The notes: generated from the sequence alone by a model not told the origin. Positions 17,245 through 28,872 are shown, counted from the stretch's first letter. The stretch is 64,000 bases of DNA from Streptomyces sp. NBC_00289 (GCF_041435115.1 NZ_CP108046.1:4836001-4900000); one strand, 5' to 3'. Program-made: numbers and translations.

Positions 17245-19794
17245 ATGTCAGCCTGCGTCCCCACCCGCGCCGCCGACTCGAGTCGGACCGAGCGCGCCCA
17301 CCAAGCCCACAGCCCGCCACCGGCCCCGCCCCGCCGCTTCCGTGTAGCGGGCGCCGACCTCTCGGCCTCGATCGCGGTCTTCCTGATCGCCCTACCGCTG
17401 TCTCTCGGCATCGCCCTTGCCACGGGCGCGCCCCTTCAGGCCGGCCTCGTGGCGGCCGCCGTCGGAGGGCTGGTCGCCGGATGGCTCGGCGGCGCCCCGC
17501 TCCAGGTCAGCGGCCCCGCCGCCGGCCTCACGGTCGTCACGGCCGACCTCATCCACCACTACGGATGGCGTACGACGTGCGCCATCACCGTGCTCGCCGG
17601 ATTCGCCCAGATCGGCCTCGGCTGCCTGCGCGTGGCCCGCACCGCCCTCGCCGTCAGCCCCGCCATCGTGCACGGAATGCTCGCGGGCATCGGCGTCACC
17701 ATCGCCGTCGCCCAACTGCACATCGTTCTCGGCGGCACTCCGCAGAGCTCCGTCCTCGACAACCTGCGCTCGCTGCCTCACCAACTGGCCAACCTGCAGC
17801 CTGCCGCCGTCTCGGCGAGTGTGCTGACCCTCACCCTGTTGCTGCTCTGGCCGCGGATTCCGGGGCGGGCAGGGCGTCTGCTGCGCAGAGTTCCGGCCGC
17901 GCTCGTGGCGGTCGCCGGGGCGACGCTGGCCGTCTCACTCGCCGGGCTGACCCTGCCCAAGGTCGATCTGCCCTCCTGGAGCAGCCACGCCCTGGCCGGA
18001 CTCCCCGAGGGTCCGCTGCTCGGCCTCGTCGCCGCCGTACTCACCACCACGCTGGTGTGCAGCGTGCAGTCACTGCTCGGGGCGGTCGCCGTGGACAAGT
18101 TGGTGACGGGGCGTCCGGGTCTGCCCGCCCGGGTCGGCCGGTCCGACCTGAACCGCGAACTGTTCGGACAGGGCGCCGCCAACATCGTCTCCGGCACACT
18201 CGGCGGCCTCCCGGTCGCGGGGGTCGCCGTCCGCAGTTCGGCGAACGTGAACGCGGGTGCCGTGAGTCGGAACTCCACGATGCTGCACGGCGTTCTCGTA
18301 GTAGTCGCCGCACTGCTGATGGTCCCGATCCTGGAGTTCATCCCGCTCGCCTCGCTCGCCGCCCTGGTGATGGCCGTCGGCATCCAGATGGTGTCCCTGC
18401 ACCACATCCGTACGGTGACCCGCCACCGAGAAGTACTCGTCTACGTCGTCACCACACTCGGCGTGGTGGTCCTCGGCGTCCTGGAGGGCGTCGCGCTGGG
18501 GATCGCCGTCGCCGTCTCCGTCGCCCTGAACCGCCTCGCCCACACCCGGATCACCCACGAGGAGAAGGAAGGAGCCCATTACGTACACGTACGGGGGCAG
18601 TTGACGTTTCTCGCGGTTCCGCGGCTCAGCCGGACCCTGCACCTCGTCCCCCAGGGGACCCATGCGGTCGTCGAGTTGGACGGATCGTTCATGGACCACG
18701 CGGCGTACGAGGCTTTGCACGACTGGCAGAACACGCACATCGCGCGGAGCGGCTCCGTCGAGCTGACCGGCTGCCGCGCCGCGACCCGCAACGCCGAGCC
18801 CCCGGTCCCCCTACCTCCCGATCTCGCTCCGGTCGGCGTGATCCCGATGGCGGGCTGCCGTTGCCGCCCCTGGACCCCCTGGCGCAACCACCAGTGCGAG
18901 CTTCCCCAGCTCGCACCCGCACCGGGCGGGCACCTGGACGGAGCAGCCGCAAAGGGTCCCGACGGGGACGGCGGGACCGACCAGTCCGGAACAAGCGGAC
19001 CGGGCGGATCCGCAGTCGCGTCGGGCACGGGGGTCGTGTCGGGCGCGGGAGTCGGCTCGGGCACCAGTTCCGACGGCGACGTCAAGGCCAGGTCCAACGC
19101 CGGCTCCGGAGCAGGCCGCGGATCCAGTGGGCACGAACTGGCGCGAGGCATCAGTGCGTTCCACCGCAACACCGCCCCCCTGGTCAGGGACGAGCTGGCG
19201 CGGCTGGCGCGCGAGGGGCAGCGGCCGACTCAGCTCTTCCTCACCTGTGCCGACTCGCGGCTGGTCACCTCGATGATCACCTCCAGTGGTCCCGGCGACC
19301 TCTTCGTGGTGCGCAACGTGGGCAACCTCGTCCCGCTGCCCGGCCAGGAGAGCGGGGACGACTCGGTAGGAGCGGCCATCGAGTACGCGGTGGACGTGCT
19401 GAAGGTGCGCTCCATCACGGTGTGCGGGCACTCCGGGTGCGGGGCCATACAGGCCCTGCTCAGCTCCGAGCCGGGCGGTGCCCAGACACCGCTCAAGCGG
19501 TGGCTGCGACACGGGTTGCCCAGTCTGGAGCGCATGGCCGACGAGAGCCGGCCGTGGGCCGGGATCGCCGGACGGGCGCCCGCCGACGCCGTCGAGCAAC
19601 TCTGCCTGACCAACGTGGTCCAGCAGTTGGAGCACCTGCGTGGCCACGAGTCGGTGGACAGGGCCCTGCGCGAGGGGGAGTTGGAGCTTCACGGGATGTA
19701 CTTCCACGTGGGCGAGGCACAGGCCTACCTGCTCGTCGGGGCGGACGACGGTGAGCTGTTCGACCACGTCCGGTCGGCCGACCTGCCCGCGTGA
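17245..19794 (+). CDS. SulP-family anion transporter fused to beta-carbonic anhydrase
   Basis: 849 residues from ATG 17,245, with AGGAGACGG just upstream. Residues about 30-420 form a SulP transporter with 10-12 membrane helices, followed by a STAS-like domain (about 420-520). A low-complexity Gly/Ser/Thr linker (about 580-640) leads to a beta-carbonic anhydrase: CADSR gives zinc ligand Cys668 with Asp670/Arg672, and HSGCGA gives His729 and Cys732. The logical role is bicarbonate uptake coupled to CO2/bicarbonate conversion at the membrane. Mycobacteria have a comparable fusion (Rv3273). All carbonic anhydrase ligands are present, so that domain should be active. Confidence 0.9.
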   Translation: MSACVPTRAADSSRTERAHQAHSPPPAPPRRFRVAGADLSASIAVFLIALPLSLGIALATGAPLQAGLVAAAVGGLVAGWLGGAPLQVSGPAAGLTVVTADLIHHYGWRTTCAITVLAGFAQIGLGCLRVARTALAVSPAIVHGMLAGIGVTIAVAQLHIVLGGTPQSSVLDNLRSLPHQLANLQPAAVSASVLTLTLLLLWPRIPGRAGRLLRRVPAALVAVAGATLAVSLAGLTLPKVDLPSWSSHALAGLPEGPLLGLVAAVLTTTLVCSVQSLLGAVAVDKLVTGRPGLPARVGRSDLNRELFGQGAANIVSGTLGGLPVAGVAVRSSANVNAGAVSRNSTMLHGVLVVVAALLMVPILEFIPLASLAALVMAVGIQMVSLHHIRTVTRHREVLVYVVTTLGVVVLGVLEGVALGIAVAVSVALNRLAHTRITHEEKEGAHYVHVRGQLTFLAVPRLSRTLHLVPQGTHAVVELDGSFMDHAAYEALHDWQNTHIARSGSVELTGCRAATRNAEPPVPLPPDLAPVGVIPMAGCRCRPWTPWRNHQCELPQLAPAPGGHLDGAAAKGPDGDGGTDQSGTSGPGGSAVASGTGVVSGAGVGSGTSSDGDVKARSNAGSGAGRGSSGHELARGISAFHRNTAPLVRDELARLAREGQRPTQLFLTCADSRLVTSMITSSGPGDLFVVRNVGNLVPLPGQESGDDSVGAAIEYAVDVLKVRSITVCGHSGCGAIQALLSSEPGGAQTPLKRWLRHGLPSLERMADESRPWAGIAGRAPADAVEQLCLTNVVQQLEHLRGHESVDRALREGELELHGMYFHVGEAQAYLLVGADDGELFDHVRSADLPA

Positions 19795-20006
19795 GAAATC
19801 CCTCGTCCGGTCCCGGGACCGCGTCCGGGGTCACGGGACCGTTCCTGTGGCCCTGGGCCGGCCGCCCGAGGAGTGAGGGGGTGCCTCGCGCCCCGATCGG
19901 CGGCCGGGCCGGGAAGGATGTGACGGAAAGGCGTACCGAGGGATGAACTCCGGCTGATCGGCGTCCGTGGGAACGGATGACTCCGGCCACGGAAACCATC
20001 CCGCAC

Positions 20007-20022
20007 AGAGGTCTAAACCAAT
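20007..20022. promoter_or_regulatory. dre-like (DasR-type) operator upstream of acs
   Basis: AGAGGTCTAAACCAAT matches the DasR-responsive element consensus (AGTGGTCTAGACCACT) at 13 of 16 positions and is an imperfect palindrome. It lies 86 bases before the acs start. The surrounding 19,795-20,107 stretch has no gene. Regulation by N-acetylglucosamine-linked DasR is an inference. Confidence 0.45.
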
Positions 20023-20107
20023 TGTCGGTCGACCCTTGTCATCGGACCCCCCGGTCTGATGAGCTGTGGCCTGGGACACAACGGACACCCCGGGAAAGGC
20101 AGATGCC

Positions 20108-22066
<1,959 letters not shown>

Positions 22067-22077
22067 GTACGACCGTC

Positions 22078-22112
22078 GAGGGCACCCGGCGACACGTGCG
22101 CCGGGTGCCCTC
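22078..22112 (+). terminator. Rho-independent terminator after acs
   Basis: Perfect 14-bp stem GAGGGCACCCGGCG (22,078-22,091) with its complement (22,099-22,112), 7-base loop. The T stretch is short, as usual in Streptomyces. Confidence 0.85.
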
Positions 22113-22270
22113 TCCGTGCCCGGGGCCAGGACTGATGAGAGAATTGCCGGGTTCCTCCCGGGCCCTCGCAGCGCACGTTAGGTAAACTAAACAAAGCAAC
22201 AGCAGTAAAGGTGCGCCGGGAAGTCTGGTCGGCATGTGATCCGTCCTGCCCACCGACTGGAGGTCTCCCC

Positions 22271-23746
22271 GTGGCCGCCCCTCGCTCCTCTCCTCCCCGC
22301 AGTGTCCTCGGACGGCTGTCCCTGCCCGAGCGGAACTTCGTGGCGGACGCGCTGCGCACCGAGACAGTCGGCGGCGTACTGCTGCTCATCGCCACGATCG
22401 CGGCGCTGACCTGGGCGAACGTTCCCGCACTGCAGGAGAGCTATGCGAGCGTCAGCCACTTCCACTTCGGCCCCGCAGCCCTCGGCCTGGATCTGTCGGT
22501 GGCGCACTGGGCCGCCGACGGGCTCCTCGCGATCTTCTTCTTCGTCGCCGGTATCGAGCTCAAGCGCGAGCTGGTAGCCGGCGACCTGCGTGACCCGAGG
22601 GCCGCCGCACTGCCCGTGGTGGCGGCGCTGTGCGGCATGGCCGTACCGGCGCTCGTCTACACCCTCACCAACCTCCCCGGCGGCGGCTCGACGGCGGGCT
22701 GGGCGGTGCCCACCGCCACGGACATCGCCTTCGCGCTGGCCGTGCTCGCCGTCATCGGGACGTCCCTGCCCAGCGCCCTGCGCGCCTTCCTGCTGACGCT
22801 CGCCGTCGTCGACGACCTCTTCGCGATCCTGATCATCGCGGTGTTCTTCACCGACACCATCGACTTCGCCGCGCTCGGCGGTGCCGTCGCCGGTCTCGTC
22901 GTGTTCTGGCTGCTGCTGCGCAAGGGCGTGCACGGCTGGTACGTGTACGTGCCGCTCGCCCTCGTCGTCTGGGGGCTGATGTACAACAGCGGCATCCACG
23001 CCACCATCGCCGGCGTGGCCATGGGCCTGATGCTGCGCTGCACCACCCGCGAGGTCGAGGGCCCCAGCGGGCCGGAGAGGGAGGCGCACTCCCCCGGCGA
23101 GCACATCGAGCACCTGGTGCGTCCCCTGTCGGCGGGCCTGGCCGTGCCGCTGTTCGCGCTGTTCAGTGCGGGCGTGTCGATCTCCGGCGGCGCGCTGGGC
23201 GACGTGTTCGGCAGGCCGGAGACGCTCGGCGTGGTCCTCGGGCTCGTCGTCGGCAAGACGCTCGGCATCTTCGGCGGGACCTGGCTGACGGCCCGTTTCA
23301 CCCGGGCCTCGCTCAGCGACGACCTCGAATGGGCGGACGTCTTCGCGGTGGCGACCCTGGCCGGCATCGGGTTCACCGTCTCCCTGCTCATCGGCGAGCT
23401 CGCCTTCGACGGCGACGCCGTACTGACAAGTGAGGTCAAGGCCGCCGTCCTGGTCGGCTCACTCATCGCGGCCGTTCTGGCGAGCGTCGTGCTGAAGATA
23501 CGGAACGCGAAGTACCGCAGGCTGTGCGAGGACGAGGAACGCGACGAGGACCTCGACGGCATCCCGGACATCTACGAGGAGCACGACCCCGCGTACCACC
23601 TGCGGATGGCCGACATCCACGAACGCAAGGCCGCCGAGCACCGCCGGATCGCGGAGCTCAGGGCCGCGGAACGGGAGGCCGCCGCGCGCCACGGGCTTGC
23701 CGAAGTGACGGGCGGGGCGGGCGAGGACGGCAACCGTCCGGCATGA
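22271..23746 (+). CDS. nhaA: Na+/H+ antiporter NhaA
   Basis: 491 residues from GTG 22,271, which has GGAGGT six bases upstream. The membrane part (about 25-400) has the NhaA signatures FFFVAGIELKRE and WAVPTATDIAFALAV, and VVDDLFAILIIA carries the ion-binding Asp pair. The protein continues with a charged C-terminal extension (about 410-491, EDEERDEDLDGIPDIYEEHDP and an Arg/Glu/Ala helix) absent from E. coli NhaA. It exports Na+ in exchange for protons. The extension may be regulatory; this is inference. Confidence 0.9.
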   Translation: MAAPRSSPPRSVLGRLSLPERNFVADALRTETVGGVLLLIATIAALTWANVPALQESYASVSHFHFGPAALGLDLSVAHWAADGLLAIFFFVAGIELKRELVAGDLRDPRAAALPVVAALCGMAVPALVYTLTNLPGGGSTAGWAVPTATDIAFALAVLAVIGTSLPSALRAFLLTLAVVDDLFAILIIAVFFTDTIDFAALGGAVAGLVVFWLLLRKGVHGWYVYVPLALVVWGLMYNSGIHATIAGVAMGLMLRCTTREVEGPSGPEREAHSPGEHIEHLVRPLSAGLAVPLFALFSAGVSISGGALGDVFGRPETLGVVLGLVVGKTLGIFGGTWLTARFTRASLSDDLEWADVFAVATLAGIGFTVSLLIGELAFDGDAVLTSEVKAAVLVGSLIAAVLASVVLKIRNAKYRRLCEDEERDEDLDGIPDIYEEHDPAYHLRMADIHERKAAEHRRIAELRAAEREAAARHGLAEVTGGAGEDGNRPA

Positions 23747-23824
23747 TCTGACGGGACGGTACAAAAGAACACCGTCCGCAGCCACAGAAGTCACGCAGAA
23801 GTCAGGCAGATGAGGGAGACCGCG

Positions 23825-24313
23825 ATGAGCGCACCCGACGGCAGCCCGGTCGGCGCCGAACGCAGCATCGGCCAGCTGTTCGCCTCGGCGACGACCGAGA
23901 TGTCAGCGCTGGTGCACGACGAGATCGCGCTGGCCAAGGCGCAACTCAAACAGGACGTCAAGCGGGGCGCGACGAGCGGCGGCGCGTTCTCGCTGGCCGG
24001 CGCGGTCCTGGTGTTCTCCCTGCCGATGCTGAACTTCGCCCTGGCGTACGGCATCCGGACCTGGAGCGACTGGAACCTCGCGGTCTGCTTCCTGCTGTCC
24101 TTCGCGGCGAACGTGCTCGTCGCGGGCGTCCTCGCGCTGATCGGTGTCGTCTTCGCGAAGAAGGCCAAGAAGGGTCAGGGCGCGCAGAAGGTCGCCGCCT
24201 CGATGAAGGAGTCGGCGGGCGTTCTGCAGAACGCCAAGCCGCACCCGCGGCAGGAGCTGCCGCGGGACCGGGCCCCGGAGGCCATCGAGGCTGTGGCACG
24301 CTCGACGTCATGA
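23825..24313 (+). CDS. Actinobacterial holin-X/phage-holin-like membrane protein
   Basis: 162 residues from ATG 23,825 (GGGAGA upstream). It begins with an amphipathic stretch (IGQLFASATTEMSALVHDEIALAKAQLKQD, described here by its position at residues 13-42), followed by two membrane helices (about 52-74 and 84-107) and a Lys-rich tail. This is the chromosomal holin-X superfamily pattern, not a phage gene in context. It overlaps the next gene as ATGA. M. tuberculosis Rv3669 holds the same place. Function unknown, perhaps membrane stress. Confidence 0.75.
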   Translation: MSAPDGSPVGAERSIGQLFASATTEMSALVHDEIALAKAQLKQDVKRGATSGGAFSLAGAVLVFSLPMLNFALAYGIRTWSDWNLAVCFLLSFAANVLVAGVLALIGVVFAKKAKKGQGAQKVAASMKESAGVLQNAKPHPRQELPRDRAPEAIEAVARSTS

Positions 24314-25260
24314 CGGATCCCGCCGCCCCCTGGGCGCAACCTGCCTCGGTCGTACGACTCGACCTTCCCGGCGGGCACCAGGTCACCCACCGGGATGTCG
24401 CAGCCAACGGCGCCCGTTTCCACATCGCCGAACTCGGCGACGGGCCGCTGGTGATGCTGCTGCACGGCTTCCCGCAGTTCTGGTGGGCCTGGCGGCACCA
24501 GCTGGTGGCGCTGGCCGACGCCGGGTTCCGGGCCGTCGCCATGGACCTACGGGGCGTCGGCGGCAGCGACCGCACCCCACGGGGCTACGACCCGGCCAAC
24601 CTCGCGCTCGACGTCACCGGCGTGATCCGCTCCCTGGGGGAGCCCGACGCCGCGCTGGTCGGCCACGACCTGGGCGGATATCTGGCGTGGACGGCGGCCG
24701 TGATGCGTCCCAAGCTGGTACGGCGGCTCGCGGTCTCGTCCATGCCGCATCCCCGGCGCTGGCGCTCGGCGATGCTCTCGGACGTCAAGCAGACGACCGC
24801 GGGTTCCTACATCTGGGGCTTCCAGCGGCCCTGGATCCCGGAGCGGCAGCTCCTCGCCGACGACGGCGCGTTGGTGTCCCGGCTGCTGCGGGACTGGTCG
24901 GGGCCGGGCCTGCCGGACGACGAGGCGGTGGAGACGTACCGGCGCGCGATGTGCATCCCCTCGACGGCGCACTGCTCGATCGAGCCGTACCGCTGGATGG
25001 TGCGGTCGATGGCGCGTCCGGACGGCATTCAGTTCAATCGCCGGATGAAGCGGCCGGTGCGCGTGCCGACCCTCCACCTGCACGGCTCGCTCGATCCCGT
25101 GATGCGCACCAGGAGCGCGGCCGGCTCCGGCGAGTACGTCGAAGCGCCGTACCGCTGGCGGCTGTTCGACGGGCTCGGACACTTCCCGCACGAGGAGGAC
25201 CCGGTGGCGTTCTCCACGGAACTCGTCAACTGGCTGAAGGACCCCGAACCCGATCGGTGA
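24310..25260 (+). CDS. Alpha/beta hydrolase, epoxide hydrolase-like
   Basis: 316 residues. HGFPQFWWAWRHQ is the oxyanion-hole motif HGxPxxxxxW of epoxide hydrolases, VGHDLGGYLAW carries the nucleophile Asp in the GHDxGG elbow, LHGSLDPV gives the acid Asp and GHFPHEE the base His. Tyr residues in the lid region support epoxide hydrolysis. The syntenic M. tuberculosis gene is ephE (Rv3670). It shares an operon with the preceding membrane protein through a 4-base overlap. Substrate not known. Confidence 0.85.
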   Translation: MTDPAAPWAQPASVVRLDLPGGHQVTHRDVAANGARFHIAELGDGPLVMLLHGFPQFWWAWRHQLVALADAGFRAVAMDLRGVGGSDRTPRGYDPANLALDVTGVIRSLGEPDAALVGHDLGGYLAWTAAVMRPKLVRRLAVSSMPHPRRWRSAMLSDVKQTTAGSYIWGFQRPWIPERQLLADDGALVSRLLRDWSGPGLPDDEAVETYRRAMCIPSTAHCSIEPYRWMVRSMARPDGIQFNRRMKRPVRVPTLHLHGSLDPVMRTRSAAGSGEYVEAPYRWRLFDGLGHFPHEEDPVAFSTELVNWLKDPEPDR

Positions 25261-25389
25261 CCGGGTCGACGCGCCCGGTATCCGGGGACGGGAACACCTG
25301 TCCTACGAACGGCCAATTGCCCGGCGCATAGGCCGATTGGGCGTCCCGGGGGCGGTTATCGACCTTGGGGCGGGGGCAGACGTCGGGGT

Positions 25390-25572
25390 ATGGGCTGGAC
25401 GCACGACTACAGTGACGCGGCACGCAATCGGCGCTCGGGCGGTGGCCTGAGCTCCCACCAGCGAGGCGGTGTCCCGCAACTTCCGGGCACGGACCTCCGC
25501 GTAGGAATTCCGCGCATTCTGCGCCGCCGGGCCCGCTGGGTCTCGGTACGCCTGCGGCATCCTCGAGGCTGA
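25390..25572 (+). CDS. Possible small basic protein
   Basis: 60 residues, Arg-rich (GIPRILRRRARWVSVRLRHPRG at the end), in the 320-base gap between convergent genes. GC at third codon positions looks moderately coding. There is no clear ribosome site. Weak call; it may be noise. Confidence 0.25.
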   Translation: MGWTHDYSDAARNRRSGGGLSSHQRGGVPQLPGTDLRVGIPRILRRRARWVSVRLRHPRG

Positions 25573-25583
25573 CCCGGTCGGGC

Positions 25584-26783
25584 TCACAGCGCGCAGCTGT
25601 CGCTGTCCACCTGCTGGTTGGCCGTGCGTCCCTTGACGATGTCCTGCTGGATCTCGTCGGCGGTCAGGGCGTATCCCGTGTCGGCGTCGTCCCGCGACTT
25701 CGCGAACACCACGCCGTACACCTTGCCCTGCGGGGTGAGCAGCGGGCCGCCGGAGTTGCCCTGACGGACGGTCGCGTACAGCGAGTACACGTCGCGGCGC
25801 ACGGTGCTGCGGCGGTAGATGTCCGGGCCGCTGGCCGTGATGCGCCCGCGCACGCGCGCGGCACGGACGTCGTACGACCCGTTCTCCGGGAAGCCCGCCA
25901 CGATCGCGCTGTCGTTGCCGGCCGCGTCCTCCGACGCGAACCGCAGGACGGGCGCGCTCAGATCAGGTACGTCGAGTACGGCGATGTCGCGCCGCCAGTC
26001 GTAGAGGACGACCGTGGCGTCGTACTTCCTGCCCTCGCCGCCTATCTGGACGGTGGGCTCGTCGACGCCGCCCACGACGTGCGCGTTGGTCATCACACGG
26101 CGCTGGCCGAAGACGAAGCCGGTTCCCTCCAGAACCTTGCCGCAGCTCTGGGCGGTGCCCATGACCTTGACGATCGAACGCTGCGCCCGGGCGGCCACCG
26201 CGCTGTTGGCGAGGGCCGGGTCGGGCGGCTGGACGTCGGTGATCGGTTCGTTCGCGAACGGGCTGAAGACCTGCGGGAAGCCGTTCTGCGCGAGGACGGA
26301 GGAGAAGTCCGCGAACCAGGTGTCGGCCTGGTCGGGCAGTGCCCGGGCAACCCCGGTCAGCACCTTGGAGTTGCGGACCTCCTTGCCGAGCGTCGGCAGG
26401 GTGGTGCCCGCGAGCGCGGAGCCGATCAGCCAGGCCACCAGGAGCATCGCGACGACGTTCACGAGGGAGCCGCCGGTCGCGTCGAGGGCGCGGGCCGGGG
26501 ACCAACTGATGTGGCGGCGCAGCTTGTTGCCGAGATGGGTGGTCAGGGCCTGGCCGACCGAGGCGCAGACGATGACGACGACCACCGCGATGACGGCGGC
26601 GGTCGTGCTGACCTCCGCGTTGTCGGTCAGGGCGTCCCAGACGACAGGCAGCAGGTAGACGGCGACGAGGCCGCCACCCAGGAAACCGATCACCGACAGG
26701 ATGCCGACGACGAAGCCCTGGCGGTAGCCGACGATCGCGAACCACACGGCGGCGACCAGCAAAAGGATGTCGAGCACGTTCAC
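25584..26783 (-). CDS. MarP-like membrane serine protease (CvpA domain plus trypsin-like protease)
   Basis: 399 residues. Four N-terminal membrane helices (to about 130) have the colicin V production (CvpA) pattern, and the C-terminal domain is a trypsin-like periplasmic protease with TNAHVVGG (His), DIAVLDV (Asp) and GNSGGPL (Ser). Two Cys (AQSCGK and DSDSC near the C terminus) may form a disulfide as in MarP. M. tuberculosis Rv3671c (marP), needed for acid resistance, lies in the same order next to ephE and nth. The role in this organism, probably cell envelope stress, is inferred. It converges with the hydrolase gene. Confidence 0.85.
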   Translation of the reverse strand: MNVLDILLLVAAVWFAIVGYRQGFVVGILSVIGFLGGGLVAVYLLPVVWDALTDNAEVSTTAAVIAVVVVIVCASVGQALTTHLGNKLRRHISWSPARALDATGGSLVNVVAMLLVAWLIGSALAGTTLPTLGKEVRNSKVLTGVARALPDQADTWFADFSSVLAQNGFPQVFSPFANEPITDVQPPDPALANSAVAARAQRSIVKVMGTAQSCGKVLEGTGFVFGQRRVMTNAHVVGGVDEPTVQIGGEGRKYDATVVLYDWRRDIAVLDVPDLSAPVLRFASEDAAGNDSAIVAGFPENGSYDVRAARVRGRITASGPDIYRRSTVRRDVYSLYATVRQGNSGGPLLTPQGKVYGVVFAKSRDDADTGYALTADEIQQDIVKGRTANQQVDSDSCAL

Positions 26784-26903
26784 CGGTTCGAGCCTCGCCT
26801 CATCACTTCGCGGTCACCTCAGGTCGGCCGAGGGGCCGGCCCGCCGCGAAGCGGCACTCGGACACAACATCCCCCGGGAAGACAGAGCACGGCAGACAGC
26901 CTG

Positions 26904-27599
26904 TCATGACCGCCAGTCGAGCGGGACCTGCTTCTCACGGTCCCAGGGGCGCTCCCAGCCCGCGTAGTGCAGCAGGCGGTCGATGACGCCGGCCGTGAAG
27001 CCCCACACAAGGGCGGATTCGACCAGGAATGCCGGACCTCGGTGACCGCTGGGGTGGACGGTGGTGGCGCGGTTGGCGGGGTCCGTGAGATCGGCCACGG
27101 GGACCGTGAAGACGCGGGCGGTTTCGTTCGGGTCGACGACCGAGACCGGGCTGGGCTCGCGCCACCAGCCGAGCACGGGCGTGACGACGAAGCCGCTGAC
27201 CGGGATGTACAGCGTGGGCAGCACCCCGAAGAGCTGGACGCCGCTCGGATCGAGCCCGGTCTCCTCCTCGGCCTCGCGTAGGGCCGCCCGCAGCGCTCCG
27301 TCGGCCTTCGGGTCGCCGTCCTCCGGGTCGAGGGCACCGCCGGGGAAGGAGGGCTGGCCGGCGTGGGAGCGCAGGGAGGTGGCCCGCTCCATGAGCAGCA
27401 GCTCGGGGCCGCGCTCGCCCTCGCCGAACAGGATGAGCACGGCGGACTGGCGCCCCGCACCGTCCTCCGGGGGCAGGAAGCGGCTCAGCTGGACCGGCTT
27501 CACCGTCTCGGCGGCGTGCGCCACCGGGTCCAGCCAGGCGGGCAGGCCCTCCTTGCTGAGTGTCACCGGGCCGCCCTGGGTATGGCTCGCTCGCGTCAT
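26904..27599 (-). CDS. Nudix hydrolase, CoA pyrophosphatase-like
   Basis: 231 residues from ATG 27,599 (GTG 27,605 two codons earlier is also possible, with GGAGAG upstream). Nudix box: GGALDPEDGDPK, then ALREAEEETGLDP, in the order G(5x)E(7x)REUXEEXGU with small changes; preceded by SFPGG, a hallmark of CoA-type Nudix proteins (LLMERATSLRSHAGQPSFPG region). It likely hydrolyses CoA or a related nucleotide. Same position as M. tuberculosis Rv3672c. Lies 52 bases downstream of nth and is probably cotranscribed. Confidence 0.8.
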   Translation of the reverse strand: MTRASHTQGGPVTLSKEGLPAWLDPVAHAAETVKPVQLSRFLPPEDGAGRQSAVLILFGEGERGPELLLMERATSLRSHAGQPSFPGGALDPEDGDPKADGALRAALREAEEETGLDPSGVQLFGVLPTLYIPVSGFVVTPVLGWWREPSPVSVVDPNETARVFTVPVADLTDPANRATTVHPSGHRGPAFLVESALVWGFTAGVIDRLLHYAGWERPWDREKQVPLDWRS

Positions 27600-27651
27600 C
27601 TCCACCCCCGTTCTCTCCTGCTCAACGCCCGGCCCCCCAGAGATCGTTCCG

Positions 27652-28770
27652 TCATCCCGCCCCCAGCGGCGGGGCGGGCCTGCCGCCGGCGTCGAGGTAC
27701 GCCTGCGGGGGCTTGAGGCGCTGGCCCGGGAAGCCGCCCTTCTCGTACTTGAGCAGCTTCTTCGCCTTCTCCGGGTCCGTCTCGCCCTCACCGAACGCGG
27801 GGCAGAGCGGGGCGATGGGACAGGCGCCGCAGGCGGGTTTGCGGGCGTGGCAGATGCGGCGGCCGTGGAAGATCACGTGGTGGGAGAGCATCGTCCACTC
27901 GCTCTTGGGGAAGAGCGCGCCGACGGCGGCCTCGATCTTGTCGGGTTCGGTCTCCTCGGTCCACCGCCACCGCCGCACCAGCCGCTGGAAGTGGGTGTCC
28001 ACGGTGACGCCGGGACGCCCGAAGGCGTTGCCGAGCACGACGAACGCGGTCTTGCGGCCGACGCCGGGCAGCTTGACGAGGTCCTCGAGCCGGCCGGGCA
28101 CCTCGCCGCCGAACTCCTCCACCAGGGCCTTGGACAGCCCTATGACGGACCGGGTCTTGGCCCGGAAGAACCCGGTCGGCCGGAGGATCTCCTCGACCTC
28201 CTCCGGGTTGGCCGCCGCCAGGTCCTCGGGGGTGGGGTACCTGGCGAAGAGTCCGGGCGTCGTCTGGTTGACCCGCAGGTCGGTGGTCTGCGCGGACAGC
28301 ACCGTGGCGACGATCAGCTGGAAGGGGTTCTCGAAGTCCAGCTCCGGGTGGGCGTACGGGTACACCTCGGCGAGCTCGCGGTTGATACGGCGGGCGCGAC
28401 GGACCAGGGACGTGCGCGACTCGTCCTTCGGGGGCTTGCGGAGGGCCGCCCGGGCCTGGGACTCGGCGGGCGCCTCATCGCCGGCCCCGGTGGTGGCGCC
28501 GGCGGCGGCGCGCTTCGCCGGGGCGGCCTTCTTTGCCGGGGCGGCCTTCTTCTTGCCGACCGCGGCCTTTCTGGCCGCGGCCTTTCCCGGAGCCGCCGTG
28601 GCCTCCCCGGGGGACGTCGTCGCCTGGTTCTTCGGAGTCACCGGCGCCTTCTTTGTTGCTTTTGCCGTTTTCCCGTCACCACCGGGGGCCTGTTCGCCCA
28701 CAGCGGAATCGCGACGTACAACCACCCGTTCAGCCCCTTCGGTCTGTGCTCCCACCGGCGATTTGGACAC
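27652..28770 (-). CDS. nth: Endonuclease III (DNA glycosylase/AP lyase)
   Basis: 372 residues, of which the last 255 are a standard Nth protein. The helix-hairpin-helix is LPGVGRKTA, the catalytic Lys lies in the [11 protein letters not shown] region upstream and the Asp in VDTHFQR; the iron-sulfur site is [17 protein letters not shown] (Cx6Cx2Cx5C). The first 110 residues are a Lys/Ala/Pro-rich extension ([24 protein letters not shown]), much longer than typical Nth. It removes oxidised pyrimidines. Synteny with Rv3674c. The extension may be histone-like DNA-binding or a start artefact; internal alternative starts exist. Confidence 0.9.
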   Translation of the reverse strand: MSKSPVGAQTEGAERVVVRRDSAVGEQAPGGDGKTAKATKKAPVTPKNQATTSPGEATAAPGKAAARKAAVGKKKAAPAKKAAPAKRAAAGATTGAGDEAPAESQARAALRKPPKDESRTSLVRRARRINRELAEVYPYAHPELDFENPFQLIVATVLSAQTTDLRVNQTTPGLFARYPTPEDLAAANPEEVEEILRPTGFFRAKTRSVIGLSKALVEEFGGEVPGRLEDLVKLPGVGRKTAFVVLGNAFGRPGVTVDTHFQRLVRRWRWTEETEPDKIEAAVGALFPKSEWTMLSHHVIFHGRRICHARKPACGACPIAPLCPAFGEGETDPEKAKKLLKYEKGGFPGQRLKPPQAYLDAGGRPAPPLGAG

Positions 28771-28872
28771 CCGGCCAGCCTAAAGCCCGTCACTGACATC
28801 CGCCCCGGACCCCGAAGATCGGCCCCCAATTGGACCCCTGCCGCTTACCTCGGGACACGTGTGCGGCATCCT

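Noticed and set aside
25390..25572. Possible tRNA-like folding in the 25.3-25.6 kb gap
   Set aside because: No cloverleaf with a valid T-arm could be formed; only the weak small CDS was kept.
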